Assembly (NCBI RefSeq): GCF_003576645.1
Contig: NC_044916.1
Coordinates: 35,388,718 to 35,452,717 of the forward strand
Direction: 5' to 3'
DNA from: Ipomoea triloba
Taxonomy: Eukaryota > Streptophyta > Magnoliopsida > Solanales > Convolvulaceae
DNA length: 64,000 bases
The notes under the pieces were generated by a model that made no database searches, was not told the origin of the DNA, and was given only the letters and a program-made list of their open reading frames with translations. The position numbers and the translations under genes were made by a program. Of this stretch, positions 33,998 to 46,800 are shown piece after piece. Position 1 is the stretch's first letter; each line of letters opens with the position of its first letter.

Positions 33998-34822
33998 GTC
34001 TGATTCATGTACAGATGATGACCTGACCTCGTACTGTGATGATCCCTGCTTTTTATTAGTCGCGGATTGAAGCATAACTCCCCCTGCAAACTGCAATTTT
34101 CAACTACCATAAGAAACTGGCCTGCTAGATGTGACCCACAGCTACTACTGAGTTCCCTAACCGCAAAGACGGGATATTGATTCCAATAGACATGCTAACA
34201 TGGCCGCCAACAAAACAAAACTTGTGTACATATTTGTAAATAGTTTATAGTAGTAGCTGATGACGAATTTATGATTTCATTTCATTTCATTGACAAATAA
34301 TGTAATATCTCTGACAGTTTCAACAAAGTAAGTAGCCTATGAGAAGTTGCCAAGTTGGTGCTTATCCTTGCCCCCTTTTTTCAGCTGTGTTTCATACTTT
34401 CATTGCATGGCTTACCTTTACATACATTTTATTTTCTGTAGCTTCCATTGATGAAATTACACCTAAGCCCCTAGAGCTCTTGGAGGAGGTAAATTTGAGT
34501 CAAGCCACGTGTGGGCTATGTTTAAATTCTTCACTCTGCAGCTTCTGTTGACATAACCCACCGCCTCAAATTAAAGGAGATCTCAGTTTCTATTCTCTAA
34601 GAACATGTGCGTCTGCTTATAAAATAAGAAACCTCCATTTCTATTCTTTAAAGATATGTTTATCTGCTTATATAATCCTCTGAAGGCCGGGAAAGTTGGA
34701 TCTTTTCTGATTTGAAAATGTCGATAATGCTGAGAGTCTTTGTTGATAGTTCCAATCTCGAGACTTGGTTTAATTTTCTTCAAAAGTCAGATCAGAATTG
34801 AAGAGCGATTGCAGAGACACTG

Positions 34823-37019
34823 ATGGAAACACAGCGCGGTTTCAATCTGGGAATTCCAAGCGCTACAAAGCACATTACATTCCTCTTCGCTTCATTTCTG
34901 CTTCTCCTTCTCCTCTTTCACATCCACTTTTCCCCTTTTGATCTCTCTTCTTCTCCTGCTTCCCATCCATGGATGTTTCCTGACAGCTCAGGGGTCGTCG
35001 AGTCACTGACAACCAAGCTCAAACAGTCTGTTACTTTCATGCCATTGAAGGACCTCAGATTCGCTCAGACCGCCATGACTGGCAATACATGGTTTATGAG
35101 CTCCTTAAATGACACACACGAGAAAGACGAAGCACAACACTTGTATTTCCCTTCGGATGCATCTCAGGGCCGCCTTCTTTGCGTTAAAGGCCGCAACATT
35201 CGAGACGGCACACAAAACTCCTACGCCTTAGCATGGCGGAGCAGTCTTCCCTTCTCCGCCACGCTCCTGGAAGGCCTAACCTTCATATCCGACTCTTACT
35301 ACAGCCATGAAAATCTGTGGCATGGGTTATGCGCCGTGGTGCCTTTCGTGCGGTGGGCAATGCGGAACGGGTGCGTGAAGCCACAAAGATGGGTGCTTTT
35401 CCACTGGGGAGAGATTAGGTACAAGATGGGGTCGTGGGTTCGACAGCTGATGGAGACAGAGTTCGGAGATGTCGAGGTTGAGAGGTTTAAGGAAGGAGAC
35501 GATGATGGGCCGTACTGTTTTGAGAGGGCGGTGGTGATGAGGCATGATATGGGGGAAATGGGGATAGAGAACAAGCTCAAAGCTTTTGACTTGTTGCGGT
35601 GTAAGGCTAGGAATTACTGCGGGTTCATGCCGGAAAGTAGGAGGGAGGTGGACGACAGAGGCTTTCCGATCATACGGTTAACTCTGCTCATGAGAAGAGG
35701 CTCCCGGTCGTTCAAGAACGCCGCCGCGGTTACCGATATATTTGCTGAAGAATGCGCCAAGGTTGATGGGTGTGTCTTGAATGTTGCCCAATCTGAAGAT
35801 CTCTCATTCTGTGATCAGGTAACACAATATCAACGGGTTAATACCTAATTTAGTCATCTATTATAATAAAATTACTATAGTTAAAAACTAATTTAGATAA
35901 CATTACTATAGTCTAAGATTAAATTGGGTACTAATAGATGTGAAATTATCCAATTATCTTAACAGATGACTCAAATAAGTAAAATTATCAAAGTCGGAGA
36001 CTTAATTAAGTACAAAAAATCGTTTAGGATTAAATCAATAAAAATCACTATAGTTAAGGATTAAATTGGATATTAACTCATATCAAAATGCTTAAACTTG
36101 GTAAACCCTAACCAAGTTAGTCAAGTTGTTCAAGCTTATTAGTGCCGTGCGGGTCCCAAACCCTTCTTACCCGCAGACCAGCCTTACCTCATACGAAGCC
36201 AAATTAAATTGGTTTCTTCACGCCATGGACTCATAAGGGAAACAACAATATGACTAATTGTGTCCGCTGTCCCTTTCATAATCAATTCCAAAACTAACAA
36301 CAAACTCTCTGAACTTAATCACTTGATCAGACCTTAGTGGGCACTACCCTTGCCAGTCTATTGTCGCCATCTACCCATTTTTTGGCAAGCTAGTTGATAT
36401 GTCCATTCATTAGGTCTAACTTGGTCACACAATCAACACAAAACTAATTTACATGTTTAGGAATTGTGGTCATTTGTCTGCTAATGCTACATGTCATGCT
36501 TTGTAATTCGGGTCTCCTCGTCACCCAAAAAGCTTGAACTTTGTAGAGTAATATGCACCACCACCATGCTAGAGTAATGCGCAACTCATTTTCTGGGCAC
36601 CATGCGTGCATTTTCAGGTGAGAGTGATGACGAACACAGACATTGTTGCATCTCCACACGGGGCGCAACTAACCAACATGTTCTTCATGGACCGTGGCAG
36701 CAGCGTAATGGAGTTCTTCCCAAAAGGGTGGCGGGAGTATAGCGGCATAGGTCGATTTGCGCATCACTGGATGGCAACTCAGTCCGGCATGAACCACCGG
36801 GGAGCCTGGTGGGATCCAAACGGACCCGATTGCCCTAACCCCAAAGATTCCTCCCAATGCTTTTCGTTTCACAAGAATGGAAAGGTGGGTCACAACCAAA
36901 CCTATTTTGCAGAGTGGGCAAGCAAAGTGCTCAATCAAGTGAAGTTGATGAAGATGGAGAAAGCTTCCAAAACTGCTGTGAATACTACACTGCATGCTTC
37001 AAATGCCTGTGCTTGTTAA
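34823..37019 (+). CDS. Glycosyltransferase family 61 protein (type II, Golgi)
   Basis: Two exons, 34823-35818 and 36618-37019 (phase 0), give 465 residues. A short cytosolic tail is followed by one hydrophobic anchor at about 17-34 (ITFLFASFLLLLLLFH), the topology of a Golgi type II enzyme. The lumenal part carries the GT61/DUF563 body: ISDSYYSHENLWHGL at about 157-171, then LLMRRGSRSF, and the diagnostic SPHGAQLTNMFFM at 344-356 with EFFP soon after. GT61 enzymes add xylose or arabinose to N-glycans or xylans in plants; which one applies here cannot be told. Length is usual for the family. The 799-base intron holds AT-rich repeat-like text. It lies 825 bp downstream of the kinase on the same strand. 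Confidence 0.9.
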
Positions 37020-37872
37020 TTAGTTTGCTCATCATATAATATAAAATATAAATATGTAGCCTTACTATCCGTCAAAATTTGTAAGGGATCAAGGCATAAT
37101 ATATACTTCAAATCTTCAATGGAGATAAAAAAAAATACAGATCAGAATGAATTTTCGTATGTTATTTGTTATTTGTTTAACTTACTATTATCAAGTTATT
37201 TGTTTATATGTACAAAAATTGTTGATCTATCAGAATGAATTAATTGAAGGTATAAAATTTTCGTATCAGGGTTCACAATGTAATATGAATCTTGATCTAT
37301 GTATAACATTTGTCTTATGGATAGGTAGACTGATACTGCAATTTTGAAGGCCCAACAAGCCCATCACAAATATGCTAATGGCAAATCAAGAAGGTATTAC
37401 TTCACTTAGCATTAACTTCTAACAAGAGGAATGAGATATGTTTCCTGCCACTTAATTTTGGGTTTAAAATGAACTCTTTGTGTGTAGAAGTGTAGAGCTT
37501 AGTATTGAGTTTCGATTTATTTTCACTTGAGTTTAGATACAAGTTCATAAAGTTTAGAATATAATCGGGCCTCGGGTAAGTGAAAGAATTGAGTTATTAT
37601 AATGATCTTATTGGTGAAGGCGTGGGCGGCGTGGCAATATACAAAATGATAAACACGTGGAAAGACGGAAGAAACGATGACGAAAGTCAAACATTACAAT
37701 TCCTTTCCAGAATCCAGCTGATCGCTGAAGGAGCCATGTAAGCCAACGTTCTAAACATCAGCAACGCCTACGCATTCAAAAACTTCCACTTTTCTTGCTC
37801 CGGAAGCCCTGGAAATTTGTCTGTGCCTGCGATCATACTTAAAGAAGAAAACAGTCAAAAGCTTGGGCAACC
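37020..37872. other. Intergenic between GT61 and FSH1-type genes
   Basis: No gene seen. AT-rich to about 37,600, then more balanced promoter/leader sequence before the next start codon. Confidence 0.5.
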
Positions 37873-39620
37873 ATGGGCAGTCTGAATCAGAGGAAACCAA
37901 GATTTCTCTGCCTTCATGGCTTCAGAACCAGCGCCGAAATTCTCAAGAAGCAGGTCGTCGGGAAATGGCCATCATCAGTGGTGGAAAAATTGGATCTTGT
38001 CTTCGTAGATGCACCGTTTCCTTGCCAGGGCAAATCTGATGTGGAGGGCATCTTTGATCCTCCTTATTATGAGTGGTTCCAGTTCAACAAGGTCCTTTAA
38101 TTTTTCTCTCCATCTTTTAATCCATCATGTTTTCAATTCCATTCCAATGCCAATTTCTCTTTCTTGAAATCCAGGAATTCACAGAGTATCAGAATTTTGA
38201 CAACTGCCTTGCTTTCATTGAAGATTGCATGATAAAATATGGGCCTTTTGATGGTCTTCTTGGTTTCTCCCAGGTAATTCTCTCTACTTCGTTCTTCTTT
38301 TTCACCACCCCTTTTTCTTGTGTTAATTCTTGTTGAATTTGAATTCAGGGTGCAATGTTGTCAGCAGCATTGCCTGGGTTACAAGAGAAGGTATGCAATT
38401 CTTTGAATTTCATTAGTGTAGAAATGTTGAACTGTGCTTGTGAATAAAATGGGATGATCTTCTTTGGTAGGGAGTGGGCCTTGCAAATGTGCCCAAGATT
38501 AGATATCTTATAATAATTGGAGGAGCAAAGCTAAAGAACCAAGCAATTGCAGAAAAGGCATACTCATTGCCTATTAAATGCCCCTCTGTTCATTTCATAG
38601 GTGACTCTTTTAAACTGTTCCCTCCTTAATTTCCATGCAATATTTATATAGAGGACTTGAAGTTGAGAAATGATTCAAGATTCAAGTTTGTCTATAATGT
38701 CAATTGCTTGTATTTGTGTAATTGTGTCAGTTCTCTATGTTACTTTGCATAAAACTAAAAGATGGGGATAGATTTCTAGAGTTTTAGTCAATTCTAAAGT
38801 CATTCCGGTTTTGTATGTTCTCTGAAATGGCAATACTGCTATATCCTATAATGCAACATATCAACTGATGATAGGATTTTATGATATTTTGGGCTTCATT
38901 CATGTGAGGCGATTAGTTAAGTAGTATATCCCTTGATCAAGTAACTCAGTCAAAAAGAAGTAGCTATATAATCTATACTCACCACGGGAGAGACATAAAG
39001 GTTTTTGTTTTAGTGAGTAGATAATCACTATTGAACTCGTGGGCTTTCTCGGTGGGAGCACTGTTATTTTAGATGAGGCACTAGCTGAGAGGTCCTGGTT
39101 TTTTGCAAATTTCACCGAGCTAACTTTTGTCAACATACGAAGTGATTGAACTTTTCTATGTCAATGAACAATATGTTACAATGTCATAAACTGCTGTGCT
39201 TAAATGTCTAAGATAACTGGAAATGTTTGGCAGCCACCCACTAATTATAATTATGAATTTGTGTAGTTCAATTCACAGCCTTTACATATTAGTCACTGTA
39301 ATGTTGCAGGAAAGGAGGACTTCCTTAAGGAATATGGAAGTGAACTCCTCGAATCATTTGTGGATCCCCTGGTTATTCATCACCCTAAAGGTCACACGAT
39401 ACCACGATTTGGTAAGGATCTTAACATAGTATGGAGTAACGTCTAGTTTCCCACCTTTTCTTATTCTGCATAGACCACATCGTGTTTTTCACACTCTCTC
39501 TTTTATTCTGTGGCAGACGAGGAAGGTTTACAGCAGATGCTTTCATTCCTAGAAAGTATTCAAGGGGATATCAGTATGTCAGAAGAAAAGCAAACAGAAA
39601 TTGCAAAGAAACATTCTTAG
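37873..39620 (+). CDS. Serine hydrolase, FSH1 family (alpha/beta hydrolase)
   Basis: Six exons, 37873-38091, 38175-38273, 38349-38390, 38471-38600, 39310-39411 and 39517-39620, give 231 residues, the usual size for this family. The fold's marks are present: the early strand and oxyanion turn FLCLHGFRTS at 11-20, the nucleophile elbow GFSQG with Ser 105, and the catalytic His in HHPKGHTIPRF (His 192). Asp 167 in GKEDF is the likely acid. FSH1 proteins are small cytosolic carboxylesterases; some were once mislabelled as dihydrofolate-reductase-like. The natural substrate is unknown. Intron 2 splits the nucleophile elbow between GFSQ and G. Start context AACCATGGGC is good. Confidence 0.92.
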
Positions 39621-40762
39621 TTGCTCAATGCTGAAAATCTTGCAATAATTTTGTGGATGGTTACTCTCTGGGGGCAGGTTTTTACTGCATTGTTACTGTC
39701 ATTGACTTTCTATAAACAGTCTTACAGAGTTATTGGAAGAATCTCTATAGCATTATTATGTTCAATCAATTTTTTCCCATCATTTTTCCAGTATATATGC
39801 CTAAGAGCTTCACATGAAATAGTTTTCTATTTTATTTATTGGTGAAACAAAAACTATTGCGAATTAGATCAAACTGGGCTGGGCTTTGTAACCTGAAGTG
39901 TTAAGCTTGAAGCTTCCCTCAAAGAAAATAACTCTTAGGAGAAAAAATTTTGAGTTTTGTTGGAGCCAAATTCAAGAAAATGAACCTAATTGCTCTCACT
40001 AGAACTCCATTTCTTTCCCAGAACTGGACCATTACAGGCCTAGCAGCCTAATATTGTGACATGAGGGCATGGCATTTCACTGTTCATATCTTTGATCCAT
40101 TATAACTTGCATATTTCTTTCAAAAAAAAAAAAAAAAACTTGCATATTTCAGTGCTCATATCTTTGATTCATTATAACTCTATCTCTTCACTGTTCTATA
40201 GACAACATGCCAAAATCCATACGTTCTTGTGATTGGCACTATTTTGTGTGGTTCAGCCTTGACTAATTCCATGCTATTATGAACAGACATTTTATTTTTT
40301 GCTCCAAGGGGTTTTCAGGCCATGGGCCCATGGCTTGCATTGCCACAAAGAGCAAAAACTGTACATTACAGTGCAAATTTGCATCAATTGTCATGGCTTT
40401 TACTGCCTCATTATTGACTTGATTCAGAAATCCAGATGCATTTAGAAAAGGCCCATATACAATGAACCAAAAGTAGACTTCATGAGACATTCCACCTGCA
40501 ATAAGAAAATTCATCTCAAGAAAAGTGCACTTTCTTGACTCACAACACCAACATTTGAACCAGATAAGTGAGGCTAATCTGGCCTGCCTTTTGAGAGATT
40601 AGATGGTCTTGTTCAAATGATGATGGTTTTGCCCTGCTTTTCATAGAATGACATAAATGTGTCTATGCTGCACCAGATGGACTCAGTGTAAATTGAAGTC
40701 CATTATCTTTTGGTCATTTGTAATCCTGCAATAACAAAATCTCTCCCTGCCTCGTGACAATT
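39621..40762. other. 3' flank of FSH1 gene; intergenic
   Basis: No gene seen. The first few hundred bases are probably the FSH1 3' UTR. It contains a micro-insertion at 40104-40150 described separately. Confidence 0.5.
40104..40150. mobile_element. Micro-insertion: TTTC-poly(A) with 14-bp direct repeats
   Basis: AACTTGCATATTTC occurs at 40104-40117 and 40137-40150. Between them is TTTC and 15 A residues only. The surroundings also repeat TCATATCTTTGAT at about 40084 and 40155, so a plain local duplication is an alternative. Confidence 0.55.
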
Positions 40763-41000
40763 CTAGTCAAGTTGGTCAGGTTGTCGACTTGGTAATCAGT
40801 TATAAGTTCGACTCCCAGCGGGAGTAGGCTATTAGCCTACTTGGTTTGAGCTGGTAAGCTATGGGCAACCTACCTTCTTGGTTTGAATTGGTTAGCTATG
40901 GGCAACCTAGGCTGATTTTATCTCCTTCTGATCCTTTTCCAGTTAGGGTCACAAGGCAGGGTTTATCTAGTGCACACTCGAATAGTGGTTGCAGCTTTCC
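40763..41000 (+). mobile_element. SINE-like tRNA-derived repeat (family 2)
   Basis: Contains a B-box-like AAGTTCGACTCCC about 40 bases after a TTGGTCAGGTTGTCG word, then a partly doubled GGTTTGARYTGGTDAGCTATG segment. Related text occurs at 51395-51510 (same AATAGTGGT end), in the permease intron and perhaps at 56938. No clear target duplication was identified. Confidence 0.5.
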
Positions 41001-43520
41001 ATTGTTGCTCAAAATATCTCCTGCCTAGTTTGATTTAGTAATTTCATTTATGAATGGTGCATGGTTTCTTTGCATAATTGCTTTCTGCACTATCCTTTGT
41101 CAATGTTACTAAGTTTTGTCTTCTCTACTTTTTGGGGCACCTAAAGTGAAAAAAGAATCCAAACCTGCTTTGCCATGAAATTTGTTTAAGCTGTCTTAAA
41201 TATATACTATGATTGGGCCTTTCTTTCTGATTCTCCTTAATTTAATGAAGAGGCAGCCATTATGATCAAAGGAAAGATGAAGGCTGTGCTTTACATCTTT
41301 TCAACTCAGCTAGGTTGGTGATGCTGTCATGCCTAGCCTAAAAACTTTGGAGCCTTCTTTAATGGATTCCTTTTAGTTACTGTTATTATTACTATTATCA
41401 TTTATTATTATTATATCTATATATTTCAATTTCAATTTTCTTTTTGGTTTAAAATAAATTGTTTTATTTATTTGCACTTGTTTGAATAATAATCTTGAGG
41501 TTGATCCTTGCCCAACTTGGGGTCCACCATGAATAATCATCAAGAATTTCTTTCCAATGCTCTTTTGACCAGCCTGAAGGGTGAAGCTTAACCCTCAGAC
41601 TCCCCTTTGGCCAGCTGCCTTTCTTTTCTTTTTTTCTTTTTTTTTTTTTGGGTGAATGGCCATTCTGATGGATATGACCACATCACTCACTTTTCATTCC
41701 TGTGGATCAAATACTCAAGATTTTGCAGGTATATATTTCTTGGAACTTTTTTTTTTTTTTGGAGAACTTAATTAAAGGAAAAGAAAAATGATTACAAGGT
41801 TACCTCTTTGATTTATGGAAAAGTCTATAGCCGCTACTCAGATGCACACTCTGGGTAAAGTCAGTCTTGTGACTCTAATCAGCAAAAGACTGTAAGGAAG
41901 TAAATTAGATTAGATTATTTATAGTTGACCGACTCAAACTAAAAAAATCAATAGAGAGTTCCCACGAAAAATTAACTTGAAATCTTGTAGATAACCTCTT
42001 TTTGGAAGGTTCAGTGTGTCTTATCAATGAGTTTTTGGAGGCTGTGGTTTGTGTTTATCAAGTTAGAAGTGGGTGATGCTATTTGATATTATGTTTTTTT
42101 AAATTAATTAATTAATTAATAATAATAATAATAATAATTTTCCTTTTCAAATTTGGAATGAAATCAATGAAAGACATTAAACTTAGGTTTAAGTCTCAAC
42201 ATCATTATATTGTACCAATGGTGATAATAGTCTTAGGAAACAACTAATGTAAGGATAAGGATAACGACCATCAATATTAATTACCAACCACAAAGATGAA
42301 ATTGCTAGACCCCCACCAAAAAAAAAAAGAAAGAAAAAAGAAGAGGATTATAATACGAGAAATTTAAAGACTAATTAAATCATAACTCGTGTTTATTTAG
42401 TTACGTGTCGTTATTACTTTTTTGTTCTTGGTTGTAATCAAGATGCTTAGTTTGATGTATCAGAAAAGTATAGTTCGACCGTCCAAAAATATTGATTGGA
42501 CATAAATATGGGTAAGGAGTTAGCTAGGCAGTCATTAGTCATGATATATCAAAGATTATGGTGTGACATGCCATTGCTTTGTGTGAACTTGTTTGGACCT
42601 TACACACCCTATGGATAGATACCAAAGAATAGTAGTTTGATTGAATTGTTTCAAATTTGTCATCATCAACCAAGTGTCTATGCCTAATTCTCAACAACAT
42701 GGGGCTGCAAGTCCTTCCAATCCCCCTTTTTTTTAATAAGAAAAATAATAATAACAGGAATTTAGGCCAAATAACTCTTATAGTATCTCTTAGCAACTGT
42801 TGAATTCCTTTAGAGAACTCATCAAAGACTTGCAAATCAAGTTGAGAAACACCAAAACAGAAGTCATCCCGTACACATCTATTTGTTTCTCAGTGAAGAC
42901 AGTGAATACATTCAATTGAGTAATCCCAGACTCTATTTAACAACACTTGAATAGCTGCCACCAAGTGGAGGAATGAGACTGACCCCACTCTTCTCTTCTC
43001 GTATCTTCAAGATTGATGATACAAGAGAGTCCTTTCAAGCTCTCATTTGCAAAACTAGCCAAAATAATAACAACAATTTTGATTGTATATGCATTAAAAA
43101 AACATTTGGAATACATCAAAGCATCAAACGTGTTTTCTTGAGGATTTGATGCTTCATTTATGAGATAACTAATGTTTATCACCTAAATACACTTGCCATC
43201 AATCTCCACTGGTCTTTCGTTGTCATGTGATGGTTTGGTAAAAGCATCCATATTCCCATTCAACTCAACAAAAAATTAGGCTCCTTAATCATGTGATAGT
43301 TTGGTAATGTAGACAAATATTTCCTTGCATTCACAAGGGGAAAACCTCTTACACACTCACATGTCATGTCAACCACACAACAGCACAACACAAGTGTTAC
43401 TTGTCTACCATCTTTTCTTGTTTCCATTTTAACCTCATTTTGTCCAAAAAGTATATCACAACTTACCCCCACCATAAATCTAATATTTTTACAGACTAAA
43501 TGCGTAAAATTTAACCAACT
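41001..43520. other. Intergenic, no supported gene
   Basis: AT-rich with homopolymer runs (poly-T at 41636-41650 and about 41745-41760) and an (AAT)n near 42118-42138. Minus-strand frames at 42539-43544 are short, lack recognisable domains and carry no consistent splice structure. Confidence 0.5.
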
Positions 43521-43524
43521 TAGT

Positions 43525-43735
43525 TGTCGTGAGTGGCTGTGCACTCTTGTCCCTTAAGAGAGGTTGAGAGTTCGAATACTTTCTTGTATGGAAAAACCAA
43601 TCTGGCCAGCACTTTGTTCCTTAATTGGGCCGGACCGGATCGAGCCGGTGTAAATGATGATTAGCCTGAGTATGGTACGGACTTAACGGTGTCTCTTATA
43701 GTTAGGCTCTGCTTAGAACATCTCGTGACATTTTA
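43525..43735 (+). mobile_element. SINE, family 1, copy A
   Basis: About 200 bp alignable by eye to the complete copy at 53434-53624: CCTTAAGAGAGGT, then B-box-like GAGAGTTCGAATAC, CCAGCACTTTG, CCTTAATTG, GAGTATGGTACGGACTTA and AACATCTCGT in the same order. Confidence 0.75.
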
Positions 43736-43744
43736 TCATCTAAG

Positions 43745-43870
43745 TAGTAATTTCAAGCCACGTTGGTTAGACAGTTGGTGTGAGTTCAAGTTCGACTACC
43801 CCGTTGGAGCTACCTATTAACCTTTTTTGTTTTAACTGGTTTGTTATTATCGTGGATATTGTAAAAAAAA
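43745..43870 (+). mobile_element. SINE-like fragment
   Basis: CAAGCCACGTTGGTTAGACA followed by CAAGTTCGACTACCCCG resembles the A and B boxes of a tRNA-derived SINE. It lies directly after SINE family 1 copy A. Confidence 0.45.
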
Positions 43871-46800
43871 CTTATAATATTATAATGTGATGGATCAGAT
43901 CTGAAGTCTTAAAATATACGATGAGATCGGATGGACAGCCACCGAACTTGGAAGTACAAAGCTGCAGTGTGTGGCAATAATTTTTGTATAGCAACTTGTT
44001 GAATTTTAAGAATTTTTTATTGAAACTATTATACAATTATGTAATTTGTACGTCCGACCGAATCTCTATATGTATTTTTTGGGTCACAAATCGAATTTCT
44101 TCCTAAATTATTTACTCATGGTTTACTTCTCCTGACCAATTTCACTGTCAATTATTCTTCCGTCCTTCACCCAATAATTGCTTCTTCGTCCCTGAAATTC
44201 TAAAAATTCATAAACTTCCCCAATGACTTTGTATGTATTCCACTTTCTTCCCCTTCTGAATGGTGCTCTTGTTGAGAAGCATTTTATAACATAACCCAAC
44301 CTAAACAATATGATTGAATTATGCTTATTTTTTGTATGCAAAACTAATCAAGTTAATTAATATGTTTCTAATTTCTCTATACCTTTTTTTTTCGTACAAG
44401 GAAAATGAAAACAATCAGAAGGTTCAAGAAGTAAATGTAAATAAACTGGCGAACCGACAAGGTTTTACAATCCAATTGGCACATCGATTTGTAACCTTGT
44501 GAGTATGACTAATGCTACAAATCTAGTCTTGGCTGAATAGTTTCAGCCAAATTACTATCTAAGCCCTGTGTGACTTAAAGAATTGTTAATTCTTTAATAA
44601 TCACTCTCCAATCTCCACCAGAACTCTCCTATATTCACTCTCCTAACCTACTAAAATTTGTTCAGAAACAACTGATTGGTCATTGAGATACATACTTTTT
44701 GACCATATTATAGTGCGGTTAGTTGAGTTGTATGTATTTAAAATTTATATAGATTTGTTAGTGTGTTGGAATGCTACGTGTGAGAAAACAATAAGAAAAT
44801 AGAAAAAAGATGAAAAAAAAAAGAAAAAGAAAAGAAGTGGAGGGGCACGAGAGAGAGAGAGCAGTGGTTAGTGGTTGACCTCGTGCTTAGTTCAGGCAAA
44901 TGAATGTGGTTAACAGACAAAAGCATGTTTAATGTAGGAGGAGGGAAAAAGTGTTAATACTCTTTCTGGGATTCACCGACTTTTGTTCCATTACAGAGAA
45001 AGCATTAGATGGTTCCTTTGTTTGTTACTTGTTGGTGTTGTAGCTCAGCTTCTGATTCCCACTCCCACTACTATAATTATAATTATTACAGTATTAGATT
45101 TTGTGTTAATTAAAATTAATCATGAATTTAATAATGCGGTTTTAGCAGCATTAATGTGTTCCACCTCCCATGCCGTACACGTGGCCCACCCAAGTAAATG
45201 ATCAGTTTGGTGGGCCACATTATGAGTTGGGTAATCAGCTCAAAGGAAAGTAGCTCAACTTTTTTTTCTTTTCTTTTTTTATATATTGTATTATATATCT
45301 CAATTTAAGCACTATCCAAGAGCCGTTGGAAGATGAGGTAAATCGTGAGTTGTTCTGTCAGTCCCTCACCTCTGTTTGTACACTATGGTACAATAACTTT
45401 TATCTCCTCTCATCAGTTACGATCTCTCAATAACCCTCAAATTTTCAGTGCGATTCAAACCATACAATCAGTTGGAGCAATAAGTAGCTCAACTTTGTAG
45501 ATTAAGAAGTGGCTACCAATATGGAGTCAGGTTACGTGGTGCATCCTAATTGGTTGGAGAGTTGGGGGGAGGGGGGGGGGGTTGAGGGGAAGGGTAAGTT
45601 GGACTTTTNGGGGGGGGGGGGGGGGGGGGGGGGGGGGTTGAGGGGAAGGGTAAGTTGGACTTTTACACTCCATTGAGAATAATTATTGGGAGTCAAGAAA
45701 AGAAAAAAGAAACATTGCAGTGTAGACAATTGGAGTATGTAGTTGTCTATACTCCTAAAATTAGGTCAGATATGCCCATCAGAGATGGCCTTTTAACATA
45801 AGGGAGGATGGGTCTTGCCCAAGGATTGAAAGATGCTTGACCCTCTTGTCCTTTTGGTTATGTCATTTTCATTTCATTTTAATAATTGTTTCTCTCTCAA
45901 GTCTCACCTTCCCCTTCAAATGGCAGGGATGGGTCTTCCATCAAGAAAACAAAAGCACAAACCATTTGAGAGGAGGGGTTGAGGGTTGAAAGTGCCAACT
46001 CCCTCGCGGTGTTTAAGATCCACCATGCACGAGGATACAAGAGAATCGATCTCGAGACATCTCATGAATACAGGAGTGTAGGTGGTGAGTCATGGTCGGG
46101 TCGGGCAGGCGGGTAGCTGACATTAGGGCAGGAGGAGGAGGCAAGTAGGAAAAACAAATTGGGATTGGCCCACTTGACCTACATATGGTTAGACAGAGAA
46201 AGCAAAGGCAAGCTTGCTATCCATCACCCTGTTCAAATGCATACTCGGATCCCACTTTGATGATAGGGTTGCTTTTACCATTCTGCCAGAAAACAATACC
46301 AACAAGAAAATTGCAGATCTCCCTTCACATTATTACACAACAAGAGATAGAGAGAGAATGGAGGAGAGGTTGGCTGCTTTATAACGCAAATAAAGGGGGT
46401 GTGACAATTCATCAAACATGAATGGGGCCCACCCCCAACCCAATATGGAGGATCCTACTCAAAAGAGATCAAGAATGCAAACACACAACATGCAGATAAT
46501 AGAGCAACCTGAGAACTTATCCACAACACTGCCAAAGAGAAGCTCTGCTCAGATGAATCATCATCATGCATTTCCATGGCTCCAAAAAAGCAAAGGCTCC
46601 TTGCCCATTTTACAGGTAAGAGAAAAAGAAAAGGGAAAATGAGAGCCATAGATCAGCTCAAAGGAGGAGGAGGCCTCAATCAATCATGTCTAATGCGTGG
46701 AACCCACACCACACTGGAGAAGGGCTACAGTGTGAGAGGGTCCTGCATATTGTACTTGCGATATACATCATTAATGGCCGGACCTCGCTATCAAGCTGAT

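Noticed and set aside
35299..35580. Antisense frames within the GT61 first exon
   Set aside because: Mirror frames of a well-supported coding exon.
40200..40514. 83-residue minus-strand frame at 40263-40514
   Set aside because: No domain or splice context; nearby repeats suggest intergenic DNA.
42539..43544. Run of minus-strand frames of 81-98 residues
   Set aside because: No recognisable motif, no consistent splice phases and ordinary AT-rich composition; I could not support a gene or pseudogene.
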